Shown one piece after another: positions 15,473 through 26,261 of a stretch of DNA of 64,000 bases (the stretch's first letter is position 1; each line of letters begins with the position of its first letter). This stretch comes from Candidatus Protochlamydia amoebophila UWE25 (GTDB lineage: Bacteria > Chlamydiota > Chlamydiia > Chlamydiales > Parachlamydiaceae): contig NC_005861.2 of assembly GCF_000011565.2 (NCBI RefSeq), forward strand, positions 930,001-994,000. Direction: 5' to 3'. A model generated the notes under the pieces. The model was not told where the DNA came from. It saw only the letters and a program-made list of their open reading frames with translations, and did not search any database. The position numbers and the translations under genes are program-made.

Positions 15473-17653
15473 TTAAGAAATCTGGATACGCCCTAAAGGC
15501 TGTATGCGGATTTCAGGAACAATCTCTTGGTAAGAAACCACAGAAATATCAGTAAATTCCATTTCAATGAGTTTTCGAACGAATCGTCTCACGTCGATTG
15601 CAGTCAAAATAACGGGCGGTTGTCCACCGGGAGGAGGAGGAGATACCGTATTGCGTACACCTTGTAAAATAAGTTGAACAGAATCAGGATCTAGGGCTAA
15701 ATAAGACCCGGCTGATGTCTGTTTAATGGCACCTCTTACCATATCTTCAATTTCAGGGTCTAAAATATAGACTGATAGAACGGACTGACCCTGAGAATAT
15801 TTATAGCTAATAAACCTTTTGAGCGATGAGCGGACGTATTCTGTCAAAAGAACGGTATCTTTTTCAGTTTGGGCCCACTCACCAAGGGCTTCTAAAATTG
15901 TTCTTAAATCTTTGATCGAAATTTGCTCTTGGATCAAACGTTTGAAAATATCTGTCATTTTTTGAAGCGGTATCAAACGTGTGACTTCTTTGACGAGATC
16001 GGGAAAAGATTTTTCAACAAACTCTAACATCGATTTAACTTCTTGAATTCCAACAAATTCATTCGCATAATGACGGAAGAAGTAAGATAAATGTAAGATC
16101 ATCACTTCCAAAGAGCTCCAGTAACGGATTCCAGCTTTATCTAATAGCTCTTTGTTTTTTGCATCCACCCAAAGAGAAGGAAGACCTAACGAGTTTTTAT
16201 AAGAAACGAAAGGAAGATTATAACGTTTAAGGTTTTCTTCCGATTCATTGGTAAGTAGATGATTTTCTAAAACTTTTCCTCGCACAATGGGAACTTCATT
16301 TAAGTGAATTGAGTATTCATCTTTATCTAAAATGGGTGAGTCAGTTCGCACATGTACACCGGGAAAACGAACTCCTAAATCGGCGTAAAGTGCTTGTCTC
16401 ATTTTGGGAATCATTTGATCGATAAAGCTTGTCCCTTTATTTGCTTTTTGAATTTCTATAGACAACCCTCTGCCAACCTCTAATACGACTGGGAGTGTTA
16501 ATGCATAGCTGTCAACTCCACCCCCAGAGATAACTTTATGACCTCTTACAGAGGTTTCTACTGAAGAATCGCTACCAGCGGCAGACTGAATTGTCCCTCC
16601 ACCCATGGAACCAACGCTTCCTCCACCTAACAAGGCTTTTTGTTCATTGCTCCATAAAGCATAACCAATCAAACCAAGTGCAGCAGCAGCAATTAGAAAA
16701 GGAGGCATCGGAAAACCGGGAACCAAGCTCATGCCCATCAAAAATGCGGCGGTAATCATAAGAGCTTTAGGTTGTTTTAAAATTTGACCAGAGATTTCAG
16801 TCCCTAAATTTTCAACTTTTTCGCTTCCAGAAACACGAGTTGTCACAATACCGGCAGTAATCGAAATTAAAAGAGCGGGAATTTGAGAGATCAATCCATC
16901 TCCAATAGATAATAACGCATAAGTTTTGGCTGCATCACTTGCTTCCATTTCATTCATGGTCATTCCGATGATCATTCCACCAATAACATTAATTAAAGTA
17001 ATGACGATACCTGCAATCGCATCTCCTTTAACGAACTTCATTGCCCCGTCCATTGCTCCATATAATTGACTCTCTCTTTGGATGGCTAATCTTTTTTCGC
17101 GAGCTTGATTGGAATCCAAAATTCCTGCACGCATGTCTGCGTCGATGCTCATTTGTTTACCAGGCATCGCATCCAATGTAAAACGGGCAGCGACTTCGGC
17201 GACTCTTTCTGCCCCTTTTGTGATCACTAAGAACTGAACTAAAGTGATAATTAAGAAGATAACGCCTCCAACGACGAAATTTCCTCCAACGACGAAGTTA
17301 CCGAACTGGAAAATGATTTCTCCAGCATTAGCGTGTAAAAGAATTTGTCTAGTAGAAGCAATATTTAATCCTAAGCGGTATAACGTGGTAATCAAAAGCA
17401 GAGAAGGAAAAATAGACAAATGAACAGCGCTTGGAATGTAAAGAGCAACCATTAAAAGGGCAATTGAAGAAGAAAGATTGATAGCGATTAAATAGTCAAT
17501 CACATGGGGATTGACAGGAAAAATAATCATAACAAGAATACCGATGATTAAAACGGCTAATGCAATGTCGCTGGATTTCGAAATTGCTTCGAGCGAGCGA
17601 TCTCCGCCTAATCGAGCTGTAATTCCATCTAGGATTTTACGAATGGCATTCAT
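15473..17653 (-). CDS. cdsV: T3SS export gate protein CdsV (LcrD/YscV/FlhA family)
   Basis: 726 residues. The N-terminal half has about eight membrane helices (ALAVLIIGILVMIIFPV, IALLMVALYIPSAVHLSIFP and others). The FlhA-family signature FTLDAMPGKQMSIDADMRAG lies on the cytosolic loop around 150-175. The cytosolic C-domain that forms the nonameric export ring starts near 380. This part of the export apparatus receives chaperone-substrate complexes and supports proton-driven export. Gene order cdsU-cdsV-copN matches CT091-CT090-CT089. Starts 31 bp after cdsU ends and ends 32 bp before copN's start. Confidence 0.96.
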   Translation of the reverse strand: MNAIRKILDGITARLGGDRSLEAISKSSDIALAVLIIGILVMIIFPVNPHVIDYLIAINLSSSIALLMVALYIPSAVHLSIFPSLLLITTLYRLGLNIASTRQILLHANAGEIIFQFGNFVVGGNFVVGGVIFLIITLVQFLVITKGAERVAEVAARFTLDAMPGKQMSIDADMRAGILDSNQAREKRLAIQRESQLYGAMDGAMKFVKGDAIAGIVITLINVIGGMIIGMTMNEMEASDAAKTYALLSIGDGLISQIPALLISITAGIVTTRVSGSEKVENLGTEISGQILKQPKALMITAAFLMGMSLVPGFPMPPFLIAAAALGLIGYALWSNEQKALLGGGSVGSMGGGTIQSAAGSDSSVETSVRGHKVISGGGVDSYALTLPVVLEVGRGLSIEIQKANKGTSFIDQMIPKMRQALYADLGVRFPGVHVRTDSPILDKDEYSIHLNEVPIVRGKVLENHLLTNESEENLKRYNLPFVSYKNSLGLPSLWVDAKNKELLDKAGIRYWSSLEVMILHLSYFFRHYANEFVGIQEVKSMLEFVEKSFPDLVKEVTRLIPLQKMTDIFKRLIQEQISIKDLRTILEALGEWAQTEKDTVLLTEYVRSSLKRFISYKYSQGQSVLSVYILDPEIEDMVRGAIKQTSAGSYLALDPDSVQLILQGVRNTVSPPPPGGQPPVILTAIDVRRFVRKLIEMEFTDISVVSYQEIVPEIRIQPLGRIQIS

Positions 17654-17684
17654 GTCAGGTTTTTCTCCGATAATTTTTCAAAGC

Positions 17685-18758
17685 TTATAAGTTTAGAGGC
17701 TCGGGGATTTCAGTTCCATCTTTTAAAGAGGCAATCCAACGCATAATTTCTGCTAAGGCTTCATAAGTGTCTTCAGGTACATATTCATAAATTTCTCCTT
17801 GCTCCCAGAGAATATGCGCTAAAGTAATATTCCTTAAAACAGGGATGTCATTTTTTTCAGCAATTTTTACAATACGTTCAGCTAAAACATCTTTACCCAT
17901 TGCTAAGATATAAGGAGCTGCATCCATGTGTCTTTCATAGCCAATTGCGATTGCTAAGTGAGTCGGGTTAGTGACAACTGCTTGGGCACGTTTAACACCA
18001 CCTGTCGGTCCCTCTTGATAAGCAATTTCTTGCGCAATTTGTCGTCGTTTCCCTTTAATATGCGGATCACCTTCGCTGTTTTTATATTCTTGTTTGACTT
18101 CAAATTTTTCCATCATCATCTCTTTAGCGAATGTTTTCTTTTGGTAGATAAAGTCTGCAACCGCAACAACAATAAAAAATAATCCAACCTTTAATACAAC
18201 CTCGACTAAAAAAGCATGAAAAACAATTAAAGCGCCAGAAATGGGCATCGACACTGTTTGAATCAAAACCGGGATACTATTATACATCACTTTATAAATC
18301 AAATAAGACGCGATAGAAATTTTAATCACGGACTTCAGGAGCTCAACCAGTGTTTTTAATTTAAATTTTGCCTTTAAGTTATCGACGGGGTTGAATTTTT
18401 TAATATCGAACTTAAACACTTCAGGTGCAAAAACTGGGCCAACTGTTAAAAATGTAATGGTTACTCCAACCAATGCAACTAAGGCCATAGTGGGGATGCT
18501 CGCTAAAAAAATTACTTCATTGGCTTTATAAAATAAATTAACAATGACGCCGCTTAGTTCCGGCGTATTTACGGAACGGAAAGTTCCAACCAAAAAATTA
18601 GCTAATTGATGATAGAGGCTAGAAGCCAGAGCAAGAATGATGGCGACTGAAGCTATAAACGTAAAGGCAGTAGGCAAATCTTGTGATTTCGCGATTTGCC
18701 CCTTTTTTTTTGCATCTTTTAGCTTTTTTGGGGTCGCCTTCTCGGTTTTGTCGCCCAT
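17685..18758 (-). CDS. cdsU: T3SS export switch protein CdsU (YscU/FlhB family)
   Basis: 357 residues. The N-terminus GDKTEKATPKKLKDAKKKGQ is the family hallmark. Four membrane helices follow, and the cytosolic domain carries the autocleavage motif NPTH at 264-267 within VVTNPTHLAIAIGYE. Cleavage between Asn and Pro switches export specificity. First gene of the minus-strand T3SS operon here; TCCTCCGAG upstream is in the wrong orientation, but CGGAGGATAAAA on the coding strand lies just before the ATG and serves as ribosome binding site. The long AT-rich region beyond 18759 must contain the operon promoter. Confidence 0.96.
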   Translation of the reverse strand: MGDKTEKATPKKLKDAKKKGQIAKSQDLPTAFTFIASVAIILALASSLYHQLANFLVGTFRSVNTPELSGVIVNLFYKANEVIFLASIPTMALVALVGVTITFLTVGPVFAPEVFKFDIKKFNPVDNLKAKFKLKTLVELLKSVIKISIASYLIYKVMYNSIPVLIQTVSMPISGALIVFHAFLVEVVLKVGLFFIVVAVADFIYQKKTFAKEMMMEKFEVKQEYKNSEGDPHIKGKRRQIAQEIAYQEGPTGGVKRAQAVVTNPTHLAIAIGYERHMDAAPYILAMGKDVLAERIVKIAEKNDIPVLRNITLAHILWEQGEIYEYVPEDTYEALAEIMRWIASLKDGTEIPEPLNL

Positions 18759-20109
18759 ATGATTTTATCCTCCGAGAGAAATGGCAATGACAATAAAAAT
18801 AAACCTATATTCCTTCTTATAGTATTATATCCCTATTTTTAACCATTGTCAATGTTGTAAAAAACTAAGTTTAAAAATTAGATTTAATTTGTTTAATTTT
18901 ATCATTCCATTATTTATAAATTTATTATAAAATAATATAAAATATATTTATTTTAATTTTAAATGAATAAAGACTATATGCGAATAATTTATACAATGAT
19001 TTTTACAAATTAGATCAAGTTATGACGTCTATTTTAAAATTGCTTTCGTTCACAAGTCACGCAATCGGAAGTTCAGAAATTAAGTAAAACAGCAAATCAA
19101 ACTGTATTTCAAGAAAATCTCATGGATAAACTTAAGCGGAAATTTTTAAATAATTATACGGCGGAACTGTCTAAAATTAAAGAAGATAATTTAAACCTGG
19201 CGAGAAAATGCCCTTTGTTGCAAGTTCAAAGTTTTTAGATGTTTAAGGAAAAAATAAATGATTTATTTTTAAACTGATTAGTCCTGAAATTTGAAAATTT
19301 GATGCAGCAATTTGAAGATAGACAAAGAGAAGCATTCACAAAAACTTTGCATATTTAGAATGTCTTAGTAAATTTTAACTCTAATTTTTAAGGGCGATCT
19401 AAAATATTCAATAATACCAAACTTTTTCATATAAATTCTCAATTGAGCGTAAAAAATGAATTGGATACTCCAAGTGCCTCTCAATGATTGGTTGTTTTTT
19501 AATTGTTTCATTCTGAGAACTCTTTAGTTGGTGGGCTGTTCTCTTAGCTTCATTCAAATGAAAAGTCAAGTTTACAAATAATTAATCTTATTACAGGATG
19601 TTTAATTTATTAAAAATAGAACAGCTTTCAAACCAATTTCGAAACTACAAGTATGAGTGAATGGAATTAAGCAAATAACGAAATTTTCTACCTCATAAAA
19701 GCAAAACTTTTAAGAAATTTTTCCTATTATGTTTAATTAATGAGGCATTTTTAAAGAATGAATATACTTTTAATCTATCCGAGTGCACAAACTTACTTAT
19801 AGAATTCAAAAAATGTAGCTGTGTTTTTTAGCCGAATATCACCAAAAAAACTAACCTTTTTTTGAGCTACAAAAATTCTAGGTAATTTAATTTTATTTAA
19901 ATTAACTTATTTTTTAATATATCTTTTTGTGAGATTTTGTTATCATTTATGTTTAACAAATTTAAACCATTATTTTATTTTATATATAATAATAAGTTTT
20001 CAATTTCCTTCTCCAGACGAGAGGAAAAATTTATTAAAATTTGGATTTTCAAGTGGATAAAATCTAAATTTGTAGTTATGTTTTATTTATTTTTTTATTT
20101 TAGGTTTAA
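18759..20109. other. 1.35-kb AT-rich region between divergent cdsU and an unknown gene
   Basis: No convincing gene. A stretch at 19054-19239 on the plus strand reads without stops for about 60 codons (QVTQSEVQKLSKTANQTVFQ and on, ending LARKCPLLQVQSF) but has no start or ribosome site. It may be the remains of a gene. The rest has many stops in all frames. It should contain the promoters for the T3SS operon (minus) and for the gene at 20110 (plus). Confidence 0.5.
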
Positions 20110-21924
20110 ATGCAACTTTCGACGTTTATCAATTTTGCTGTTCCGACGATACGAGGTTTAGATACAGCTTCTGCGATTAGGCTAGAACTTAACGATGAAC
20201 AAGCTCATCGACAAGGGCGCAATCATGTTGCGGTGGCAATCCAACAAATGGAGCTTTTAAATCAAGCTTTAAGGCAAGTTAAATATGCCTTAATTGCAGC
20301 CGGAAACACTAATCCTTTAAGGGGAATAACAGTGGTTGTCATTGGTGCTCCTATGTTTGTCTCTTGGCTTGCAAGTCAAGAATTTAATAATTTACGTTTG
20401 AGAACAATTGTTAATTTTGCGCAATCACATTTACCCACTTTGAGTGTAGCTATTTCAGTTGTTTCTACTGTGGCTTTATGGATATTTCATCAAAGAATTC
20501 AAGCGACTGCATTTTTGATTCTCACAGCGATCGGTTTTTTAGATCGTCATTGCTTTTTACCTGCGCAAGTGCATTCCCCATTAAATTATATGATGTATTC
20601 TATTAGTAATATTGCAGGAATCATTTGGGGAAATACTTTAAATCGCTTATTCTGTGTGATCAATTTAGTCTCTCCTATAGTTGATTATTTCTTTAAAAGT
20701 TACCGGAAACAATTAAACCAGGAAAATAGACAATTAAACCAAGAAAATAGCCAAACTTTAAGCCTGCCTGCATCTAGCAACCTTGAACAAAATTATCTTA
20801 AAGTTTCTCTTCAAGATCTTGAAAATTTGACAAACCAATCGCGCTATGCTGTAAATCCCATTCATTTAAAGCAAAACGTCCTTCCTTCTATCCAAGTAGA
20901 TGCTAAATTAGACCAAATCTTAGACTATTTAGCAGATATTAATTGGGACAATCATCAGGTTGCTTTAAGTCTTAAATTACGCGATGATGAACGTTGGAGC
21001 GAAATAGCGCGAGGAACAATATCTGAGCAAGATTATTTTAAACAAAATCTTAAAGCTTTTATTAAAAGCATCAAAGATCGAGATATGGTTGGACCTCCTC
21101 AAAATTATCAAATGTTAGACTTCTATTGTAAATTTATTGCTCAAGAATTGCGTCACCAGGATGAAATGAGCCGGGCGGATATTCTTCTAAAATTAGGGAT
21201 TGAAGGAGGGCAATATTGTGGAATTGGTAAATTTAGAGTCGTGGAAGAGGTATTTCATAGTTTAATTTCTCAAAGTGAAGCACTTCCACTGCAACAAAGA
21301 ATATTTGCAACTCTCTTTTTAGAAAGAACTAGAATGTTTCAAGCAGTTTATCAAACAATTTTGACATCCAATTTGTTTAGCTACTTATTTAGTAAAATCG
21401 CCAAGATAAATGATGTGCATAATTATAACATTTGCATAAATATGTCAAAGGTTGGAACGCAATTTGGTATTACTCATCAAGCTGCTTTAAATGATGAAAA
21501 TGCCTATATTCCTCCTTTTTTAAAAATTTTTCCTCTATTTGAAAAAACTCTTCGAAGACTTTTATGGGAAGGTGGGTTAGTAAACTCTTATTCTGATTCT
21601 CAATCAAATGGGCGTTGGGTTAAAAGTTTTGTGTATTTAAAACCTTATGACCAAATAACAATCATAAACCATATTCAAACAACTATAGGTACACCGCAAA
21701 TTCCCAAAGCAGATATTTACCAATGGTGGTCGGAATGGATTGATCGACAAGAAGTGGAAGTAGAGAGAAAACAATCTCTAAAAGAGGAGCTTACCATGGA
21801 AGGAAAGCTTCAGGGAGAAAATTTAGAAATGAATGGAAAAATTCAAAATAAATTTTTAATTGTCATGTTGCAAGAAATGGGAGTTCTTTTAGACAGCGCT
21901 GTTGCTCCAATTTCAATATTTTGA
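20110..21924 (+). CDS. Unknown membrane protein inserted between T3SS genes and ychF
   Basis: 604 residues, not recognised. Hydrophobic segments lie near 73-90 (ITVVVIGAPMFVSWLA), 110-145 (LSVAISVVSTVALWIFHQRI and AFLILTAIGFL) and 168-195, so the N-terminal third is membrane-embedded. A Gln/Asn/Glu-rich linker with a tandem repeat RQLNQEN follows at about 200-215. The C-terminal 380 residues are soluble and helical, without motifs I can name. There is no signal peptide. The C. trachomatis order has yscU directly followed by ychF, so this gene is an addition. Clustered hydrophobic segments and T3SS proximity would suit a secreted membrane protein, but nothing proves it. No good ribosome site precedes the ATG at 20110. 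Confidence 0.6.
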   Translation: MQLSTFINFAVPTIRGLDTASAIRLELNDEQAHRQGRNHVAVAIQQMELLNQALRQVKYALIAAGNTNPLRGITVVVIGAPMFVSWLASQEFNNLRLRTIVNFAQSHLPTLSVAISVVSTVALWIFHQRIQATAFLILTAIGFLDRHCFLPAQVHSPLNYMMYSISNIAGIIWGNTLNRLFCVINLVSPIVDYFFKSYRKQLNQENRQLNQENSQTLSLPASSNLEQNYLKVSLQDLENLTNQSRYAVNPIHLKQNVLPSIQVDAKLDQILDYLADINWDNHQVALSLKLRDDERWSEIARGTISEQDYFKQNLKAFIKSIKDRDMVGPPQNYQMLDFYCKFIAQELRHQDEMSRADILLKLGIEGGQYCGIGKFRVVEEVFHSLISQSEALPLQQRIFATLFLERTRMFQAVYQTILTSNLFSYLFSKIAKINDVHNYNICINMSKVGTQFGITHQAALNDENAYIPPFLKIFPLFEKTLRRLLWEGGLVNSYSDSQSNGRWVKSFVYLKPYDQITIINHIQTTIGTPQIPKADIYQWWSEWIDRQEVEVERKQSLKEELTMEGKLQGENLEMNGKIQNKFLIVMLQEMGVLLDSAVAPISIF

Positions 21925-21961
21925 TATTTTAAACCTCACTTTTGTTTAAAAGGATTTAATT

Positions 21962-23059
21962 ATGTCAACAAACCTCTCTGTAGGAATTGTTGGTTTACCC
22001 AATGTCGGTAAATCAACGCTTTTCAATGCCCTTACATCTAATCAAGCAGCTGCTTCTAACTATCCTTTCTGTACGATTGATCCAAATATTGGAATTGTTG
22101 ATGTGGTGGATGATCGCTTAGATCGTTTGTCTGCTTTGTCCAATAGTAAGAAAATTGTCTACGCGAATATGCAATTTGTCGATATTGCGGGAATTGTTGA
22201 AGGGGCATCTAAGGGAGAAGGATTAGGAAATAAATTTTTATCAAACATTCGGGAAACAGATGCAATTGTTCATGTCGTACGTTGCTTTGAATCAAGTGAT
22301 ATTATCCATGTCGCGGGTAAAGTTGATCCAATTCATGACATTGAAATTATTAATATGGAACTGCGTTTAGCAGATTTACAAATGATTGAAAATGTACTGG
22401 CCCGTTTAGAAAAACAAGCCAAAACAAAAAAAGAACTCGTGCTCAGTTTGGAAACATTAAAAAAAGTTTCCGAACATTTAAATGAGAATAAACCCGTTAG
22501 AACTCTTGAATTAACAGACGAGGAAAAAGAAAGTATTGAGGCTTATCGTTTTCTTTCTTCTAAAAAAGTTTTATATGTGGCCAATGTTTCTGAAGAAGAA
22601 TTACCAGAAATGGATAATGAATTTGTTCGCCGAGTTAAAGCTTATGCAGAAGCAGAGGGAAATGCTGTTATTCCGATTTGTGCTAAATTAGAAGAAGAAA
22701 TTGCTCAGCTCCCTTTGGCTGAAAGGAAAAGTTTCTTAGAAAGCTTGGGCCTTCAGCAATCAGGCCTTGAGCGTTTGATCAAAGCTTCTTTTAATATGCT
22801 TGGACTGTTGACCTATTTAACAACAGGTGAAATTGAGACGCGAGCTTGGACTATCACCGAGGGAACTCATGCGGCTGAAGCAGCAGGCAAAATTCATTCG
22901 GACATTCAAAAAGGATTTATTCGTGCAGAAGTGGTTGCCTTTGATGATATGATGACTTACAAAGGCCGAGCTGGAGCAAGGGAGCAAGGAAAGGTTCGGG
23001 CTGAAGGAAGAGACTACCTTGTCAAAGATGGGGATGTTATCCTTTTTATGCATCATTAA
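21962..23059 (+). CDS. ychF: Redox-regulated ATPase YchF (Obg-like)
   Basis: 365 residues, a universally conserved P-loop NTPase linked to ribosomes that prefers ATP. G1 is [20 protein letters not shown], the switch II region [20 protein letters not shown], and the C-terminal TGS domain includes [14 protein letters not shown] and [13 protein letters not shown]. This is the usual length and full domain set. An AAAGGA lies upstream of the ATG. Corresponds to CT092. Confidence 0.97.
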   Translation: MSTNLSVGIVGLPNVGKSTLFNALTSNQAAASNYPFCTIDPNIGIVDVVDDRLDRLSALSNSKKIVYANMQFVDIAGIVEGASKGEGLGNKFLSNIRETDAIVHVVRCFESSDIIHVAGKVDPIHDIEIINMELRLADLQMIENVLARLEKQAKTKKELVLSLETLKKVSEHLNENKPVRTLELTDEEKESIEAYRFLSSKKVLYVANVSEEELPEMDNEFVRRVKAYAEAEGNAVIPICAKLEEEIAQLPLAERKSFLESLGLQQSGLERLIKASFNMLGLLTYLTTGEIETRAWTITEGTHAAEAAGKIHSDIQKGFIRAEVVAFDDMMTYKGRAGAREQGKVRAEGRDYLVKDGDVILFMHH

Positions 23060-23086
23060 TCTTAATCATTCTAAAGGAACTATTAA

Positions 23087-24229
23087 GTGAACGGAGAAAA
23101 AAAATTATTATTTGTCAGCTGTGCCTCTGCGCTGGAACCTCTTTTGTTAGAAGAACTTCAAGAGCTTGGATTGACTGATTTACAAACGGGCTATCGAGGT
23201 GTTTTTATCAATCAATGGAATTGGGCGGACATTTATAAAATTAATTATGCATCACGCTTGGCCACCCGTGTTTTGTTGCCGCTTTCTCGCTTTAGATGTT
23301 TTGACCGAAAATCTTTATATCGACATATTTATGACATTGATTGGTCTCTTTATTTAAAAGAAGGAAATACATTTGCTATTGATGCCAACGTTCATCATCG
23401 CGAACTCCGTAACAGTCTTTTTGCTGCGCAAGTTGTTAAAGATGCGATTTGCGATCAGCTAAGACATAAAGTGGGCAGACGCCCTTCTGTGGATGTTCAG
23501 CAGCCTCATGTTCAACTGAATCTTTATATTCAACATTCACTCGCTATCATTAGTTTTGACACATCTGGGACTCCTCTACATAAAAGAGGTTATCGACAAG
23601 AAACAGTTGAAGCTCCTCTTCAAGAAACATTAGCTGCCGCGATACTTCGTTTAGCAAAATATTCAGCTGATAAAGTTTTTTTAGATCCTTGCTGCGGATC
23701 AGGAACTCTTTTAATTGAAGCGGCATTAATGGCAAGCCAAACCCCTCCTGGTTATCTAAGGCAAAAGTGGGGATTCATGAACCATCCTGATTATCAAGCG
23801 AATGAATGGTTAAAAGTGCGTAATCGATTAGATGAGCATCGCAAAACAATTCAGCCAGGCCACCTTTTTGGGATTGACATCAATAAAAGTGCCGTTTGGG
23901 CCACTAAAACGAATCTAAAAGCTGCAGGTTTTGGGCAAGCTGTTGAAGTCTTGCAAGCAGATTTTAGAGAGTTTTCACCGACTGTTCCACCCGATCTGAT
24001 TGTGACCAATCCACCCCATGGTAAGAGATTAGAAGAAGAAGACCAACTCCGTCCTTTTTACCGTTCATTGGGCGATTTTATGAAGAAAAAAACTGCTAGG
24101 CCTGCACAAGGTTTTGTATTTACAGGTAATTTGGAACTTGCTAAAGAAGTAGGACTTGCTGCATCTAAACGACATGTTCTCAACAATGGGGGCATTGATT
24201 CGCGTTTACTTGCCTATGAACTGTATTGA
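23087..24229 (+). CDS. THUMP-domain rRNA/tRNA guanine-N2 methyltransferase (RlmL/Trm14-like)
   Basis: 380 residues. The N-terminal ferredoxin-like/THUMP region (LLFVSCASALEPLLLEEL; TFAIDANVHHRELRNSLFAA) precedes a Rossmann methyltransferase. That domain has the SAM motif DPCCGSGTLLIEAALMA, the acidic motif GIDINKSAVW and the catalytic TNPPHGKRL, the N-P-P-Y/H variant used for amino groups on guanine. This is the architecture of the N-terminal half of E. coli RlmL and of YpsC. Start is GTG at 23087, preceded by AAAGGAAC; 28 bp after ychF, so probably cotranscribed. The exact target nucleotide is not deducible. Confidence 0.88.
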   Translation: MNGEKKLLFVSCASALEPLLLEELQELGLTDLQTGYRGVFINQWNWADIYKINYASRLATRVLLPLSRFRCFDRKSLYRHIYDIDWSLYLKEGNTFAIDANVHHRELRNSLFAAQVVKDAICDQLRHKVGRRPSVDVQQPHVQLNLYIQHSLAIISFDTSGTPLHKRGYRQETVEAPLQETLAAAILRLAKYSADKVFLDPCCGSGTLLIEAALMASQTPPGYLRQKWGFMNHPDYQANEWLKVRNRLDEHRKTIQPGHLFGIDINKSAVWATKTNLKAAGFGQAVEVLQADFREFSPTVPPDLIVTNPPHGKRLEEEDQLRPFYRSLGDFMKKKTARPAQGFVFTGNLELAKEVGLAASKRHVLNNGGIDSRLLAYELY

Positions 24230-24324
24230 TCGTGATTTCAGCGGCTCATTAATCTGAATAGTTCGCATATTAAGGAACTTAAGATTTAATTTATTAAAAT
24301 TTATCTGTTTTTGAGAGGATTTGC

Positions 24325-25830
24325 ATGCAAGGTCCTGATTTTTTATCTCCGAACCTTAATGCTTATCTCAATTTAGAGTCTGACCGAGAGCTTTTTCAAG
24401 CGTTAACGAAACAGCCCCTAGATTTAATTGCTTTTTTTGAGGCCGGTTGTGAGGACGAAGCTTGGTTTACAAAACACGCTGGTTTTATTCAATTAATTAT
24501 TAGATGGACTGCAAAGTCATTCTATTTGAACCAACTCCCTATCTACTACGCAGAAAAACTAGCTCACATTATTCGATCTCACCAACATCAACTTAAACCT
24601 TATTTGTTATTTCAACCTGCTTTATTTTTAACATTTAAATTAGTCATTCAAGGTCAAATTCGTATTGTCAATAGCCTTTTACTGGGTACCATTAGTCCTT
24701 TTTTTAAAGACCTTTTTATCAATTATTATCAACAACTGAAAGATCGATGGGAAATCCCAAAAATTTCTCTAGATACCTTTAATTGGATCGAGAGCTATGC
24801 GTTAAAAGAAAGTGCAGAAGAATTGTGGCGATGTGAGTCTCATGAATTAATGGCAATTATGCAGCAAGCGCAAGCTTGGAGAATTCAAGGTTTAGTGCGT
24901 GATTGTGCGAAATTACTAAAGAAGTACATTAATCAAGAAAATGTTGTTGAAAACCTCATTAAAGCGCACCGTCAATATTTTTTAGATTGGAAAGTGGTTA
25001 TCAGCGAAGTTTTTAATAGTTATGGGTATGGATTAAAATTATTACCTTGCCAAAGTGAGACTGAACTACGCATTGAATTTTTAGATTTTAAACAAGAAAC
25101 GTTAGATCTTTTTCATCAACTTGCCTCCTTTATCACCCATCTCACGTTTAGTGAGGATTTAAGTACAAGCCCTTACTATGGGAAATGTGTGAATGCTTGC
25201 CCAAGACTCATGGGAGCAGATTTGACAGGCTCTACTGTTTATGACAACCAGTTTGATGATTTACCAGGCTCTTTGGGTGAATTAAATCTTTCTGTTTGTG
25301 GTTGGCTACGCCCTCATCATATTCGAGAGATTGGCCACCAATTTTTAAACTTGAAAAAACTGATTTTAGATGGAAATGTGCATCTCAATTATCAATCTTG
25401 GGGAGAACTACATCGCTTACAAACGTTAATTAGTTTAAGTACAAGGCAATGTCATCAATTGACGAATGACGATTTAAAATCGATTTGTCGAAATTGCTCT
25501 CGTTTAGAAGAATTTGACGTTGAAGAATGCCGTCTTCTAACAGATCAGGGAATATTAGAAATTTTTTCTAGCTGTTCCCACCTTTCTAAATTTAATTGTA
25601 ACCGTTGTGACTTAATAACCGATAAAGGTCTTTTGGAAATAGGAGTTAGGGCGCATTTGTTATCTCAACTCAGCATAGAAAGATGTTCAAAATTAACAGA
25701 TCAAGGACTTCTTTATTTTCTTCGTTTAAAACCCAATTTAAAAGAGTTATCGATTAAAGGTTGTGAGTTTTCTCTTACCTGTCTTGAAGAGGTCCGACGT
25801 GAATATCCTTTTTTAAAACTGCTCGATTAA
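24325..25830 (+). CDS. BTB-like LRR protein, candidate effector
   Basis: 501 residues. The stretch 107-205 has the BTB pattern (LVIQGQIRIVNSLLLGTISP, then ELMAIMQQAQAWRIQGLVRD). The C-terminal half from about 270 is a cysteine-containing LRR array of more divergent repeats than the gene at 8245 (CHQLTNDDLKSICRNCSRLE, CRLLTDQGILEIFSSCSHLS, CSKLTDQGLLYFLRLKPNLK). Repeats are 25-27 residues. GAGAGG lies 6 nt before the ATG. It sits in the interval between ychF/methyltransferase and ribF, adjacent in Chlamydia, next to a decayed relative. A host-ubiquitin role is inferred from the domain pair only. Confidence 0.78.
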   Translation: MQGPDFLSPNLNAYLNLESDRELFQALTKQPLDLIAFFEAGCEDEAWFTKHAGFIQLIIRWTAKSFYLNQLPIYYAEKLAHIIRSHQHQLKPYLLFQPALFLTFKLVIQGQIRIVNSLLLGTISPFFKDLFINYYQQLKDRWEIPKISLDTFNWIESYALKESAEELWRCESHELMAIMQQAQAWRIQGLVRDCAKLLKKYINQENVVENLIKAHRQYFLDWKVVISEVFNSYGYGLKLLPCQSETELRIEFLDFKQETLDLFHQLASFITHLTFSEDLSTSPYYGKCVNACPRLMGADLTGSTVYDNQFDDLPGSLGELNLSVCGWLRPHHIREIGHQFLNLKKLILDGNVHLNYQSWGELHRLQTLISLSTRQCHQLTNDDLKSICRNCSRLEEFDVEECRLLTDQGILEIFSSCSHLSKFNCNRCDLITDKGLLEIGVRAHLLSQLSIERCSKLTDQGLLYFLRLKPNLKELSIKGCEFSLTCLEEVRREYPFLKLLD

Positions 25831-26261
25831 TTGTTAATGGAGAGTGAGTACTATTAAAGGATATCAGATAGTGCTAAATAGGTAAGGCTATTTTAATAAA
25901 CTGATCTAATTGGATAGACTAATTGTTCTAATCAGGCGAAGAAGAACAATGAGATGTACACACTGGCGGATCCGATTTGGTAAAAAAGAAGGGTGATACA
26001 AGTCAGGAAAAGCAAAATTTTCGCTGTTTAGAGTGGCAAGCAGTGGAGCGAAAATAATAAAGCTAAAATCATTGACGAACAAACAAAGAAACTTGTTAGA
26101 AAAGCTCTTTGAGAAGAGTGTCTCTTCATGAAGTTTGTAGAATTTTTGTTGTAAGGATGCCCATGGCTGCTAGATTTTAATGATTTTTTTAAGTCGTTAA
26201 AACGAAAGAAACGTATTATCGATTTGAAAAATGCCAATCCAAAAAATCATTAAAATCTAGC
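25831..26261. other. 430-bp spacer with possible decayed coding sequence
   Basis: No intact gene. One plus-strand frame around 26000-26130 stays open for some 40 codons with a lysine-rich reading (AKIIKLKSLTNKQRNLLEKL) and another frame reads SENNKAKIIDEQTKKLVRKA. Either could be the rest of a transposase, but I cannot assign it. The 22-bp inverted repeat lies at its end. Confidence 0.35.

Noticed and set aside
19937-20161. 74-codon frame before the 604-residue protein
   Set aside because: Phe/Lys/Ile-rich reading of AT-rich DNA overlapping the start of a better gene.
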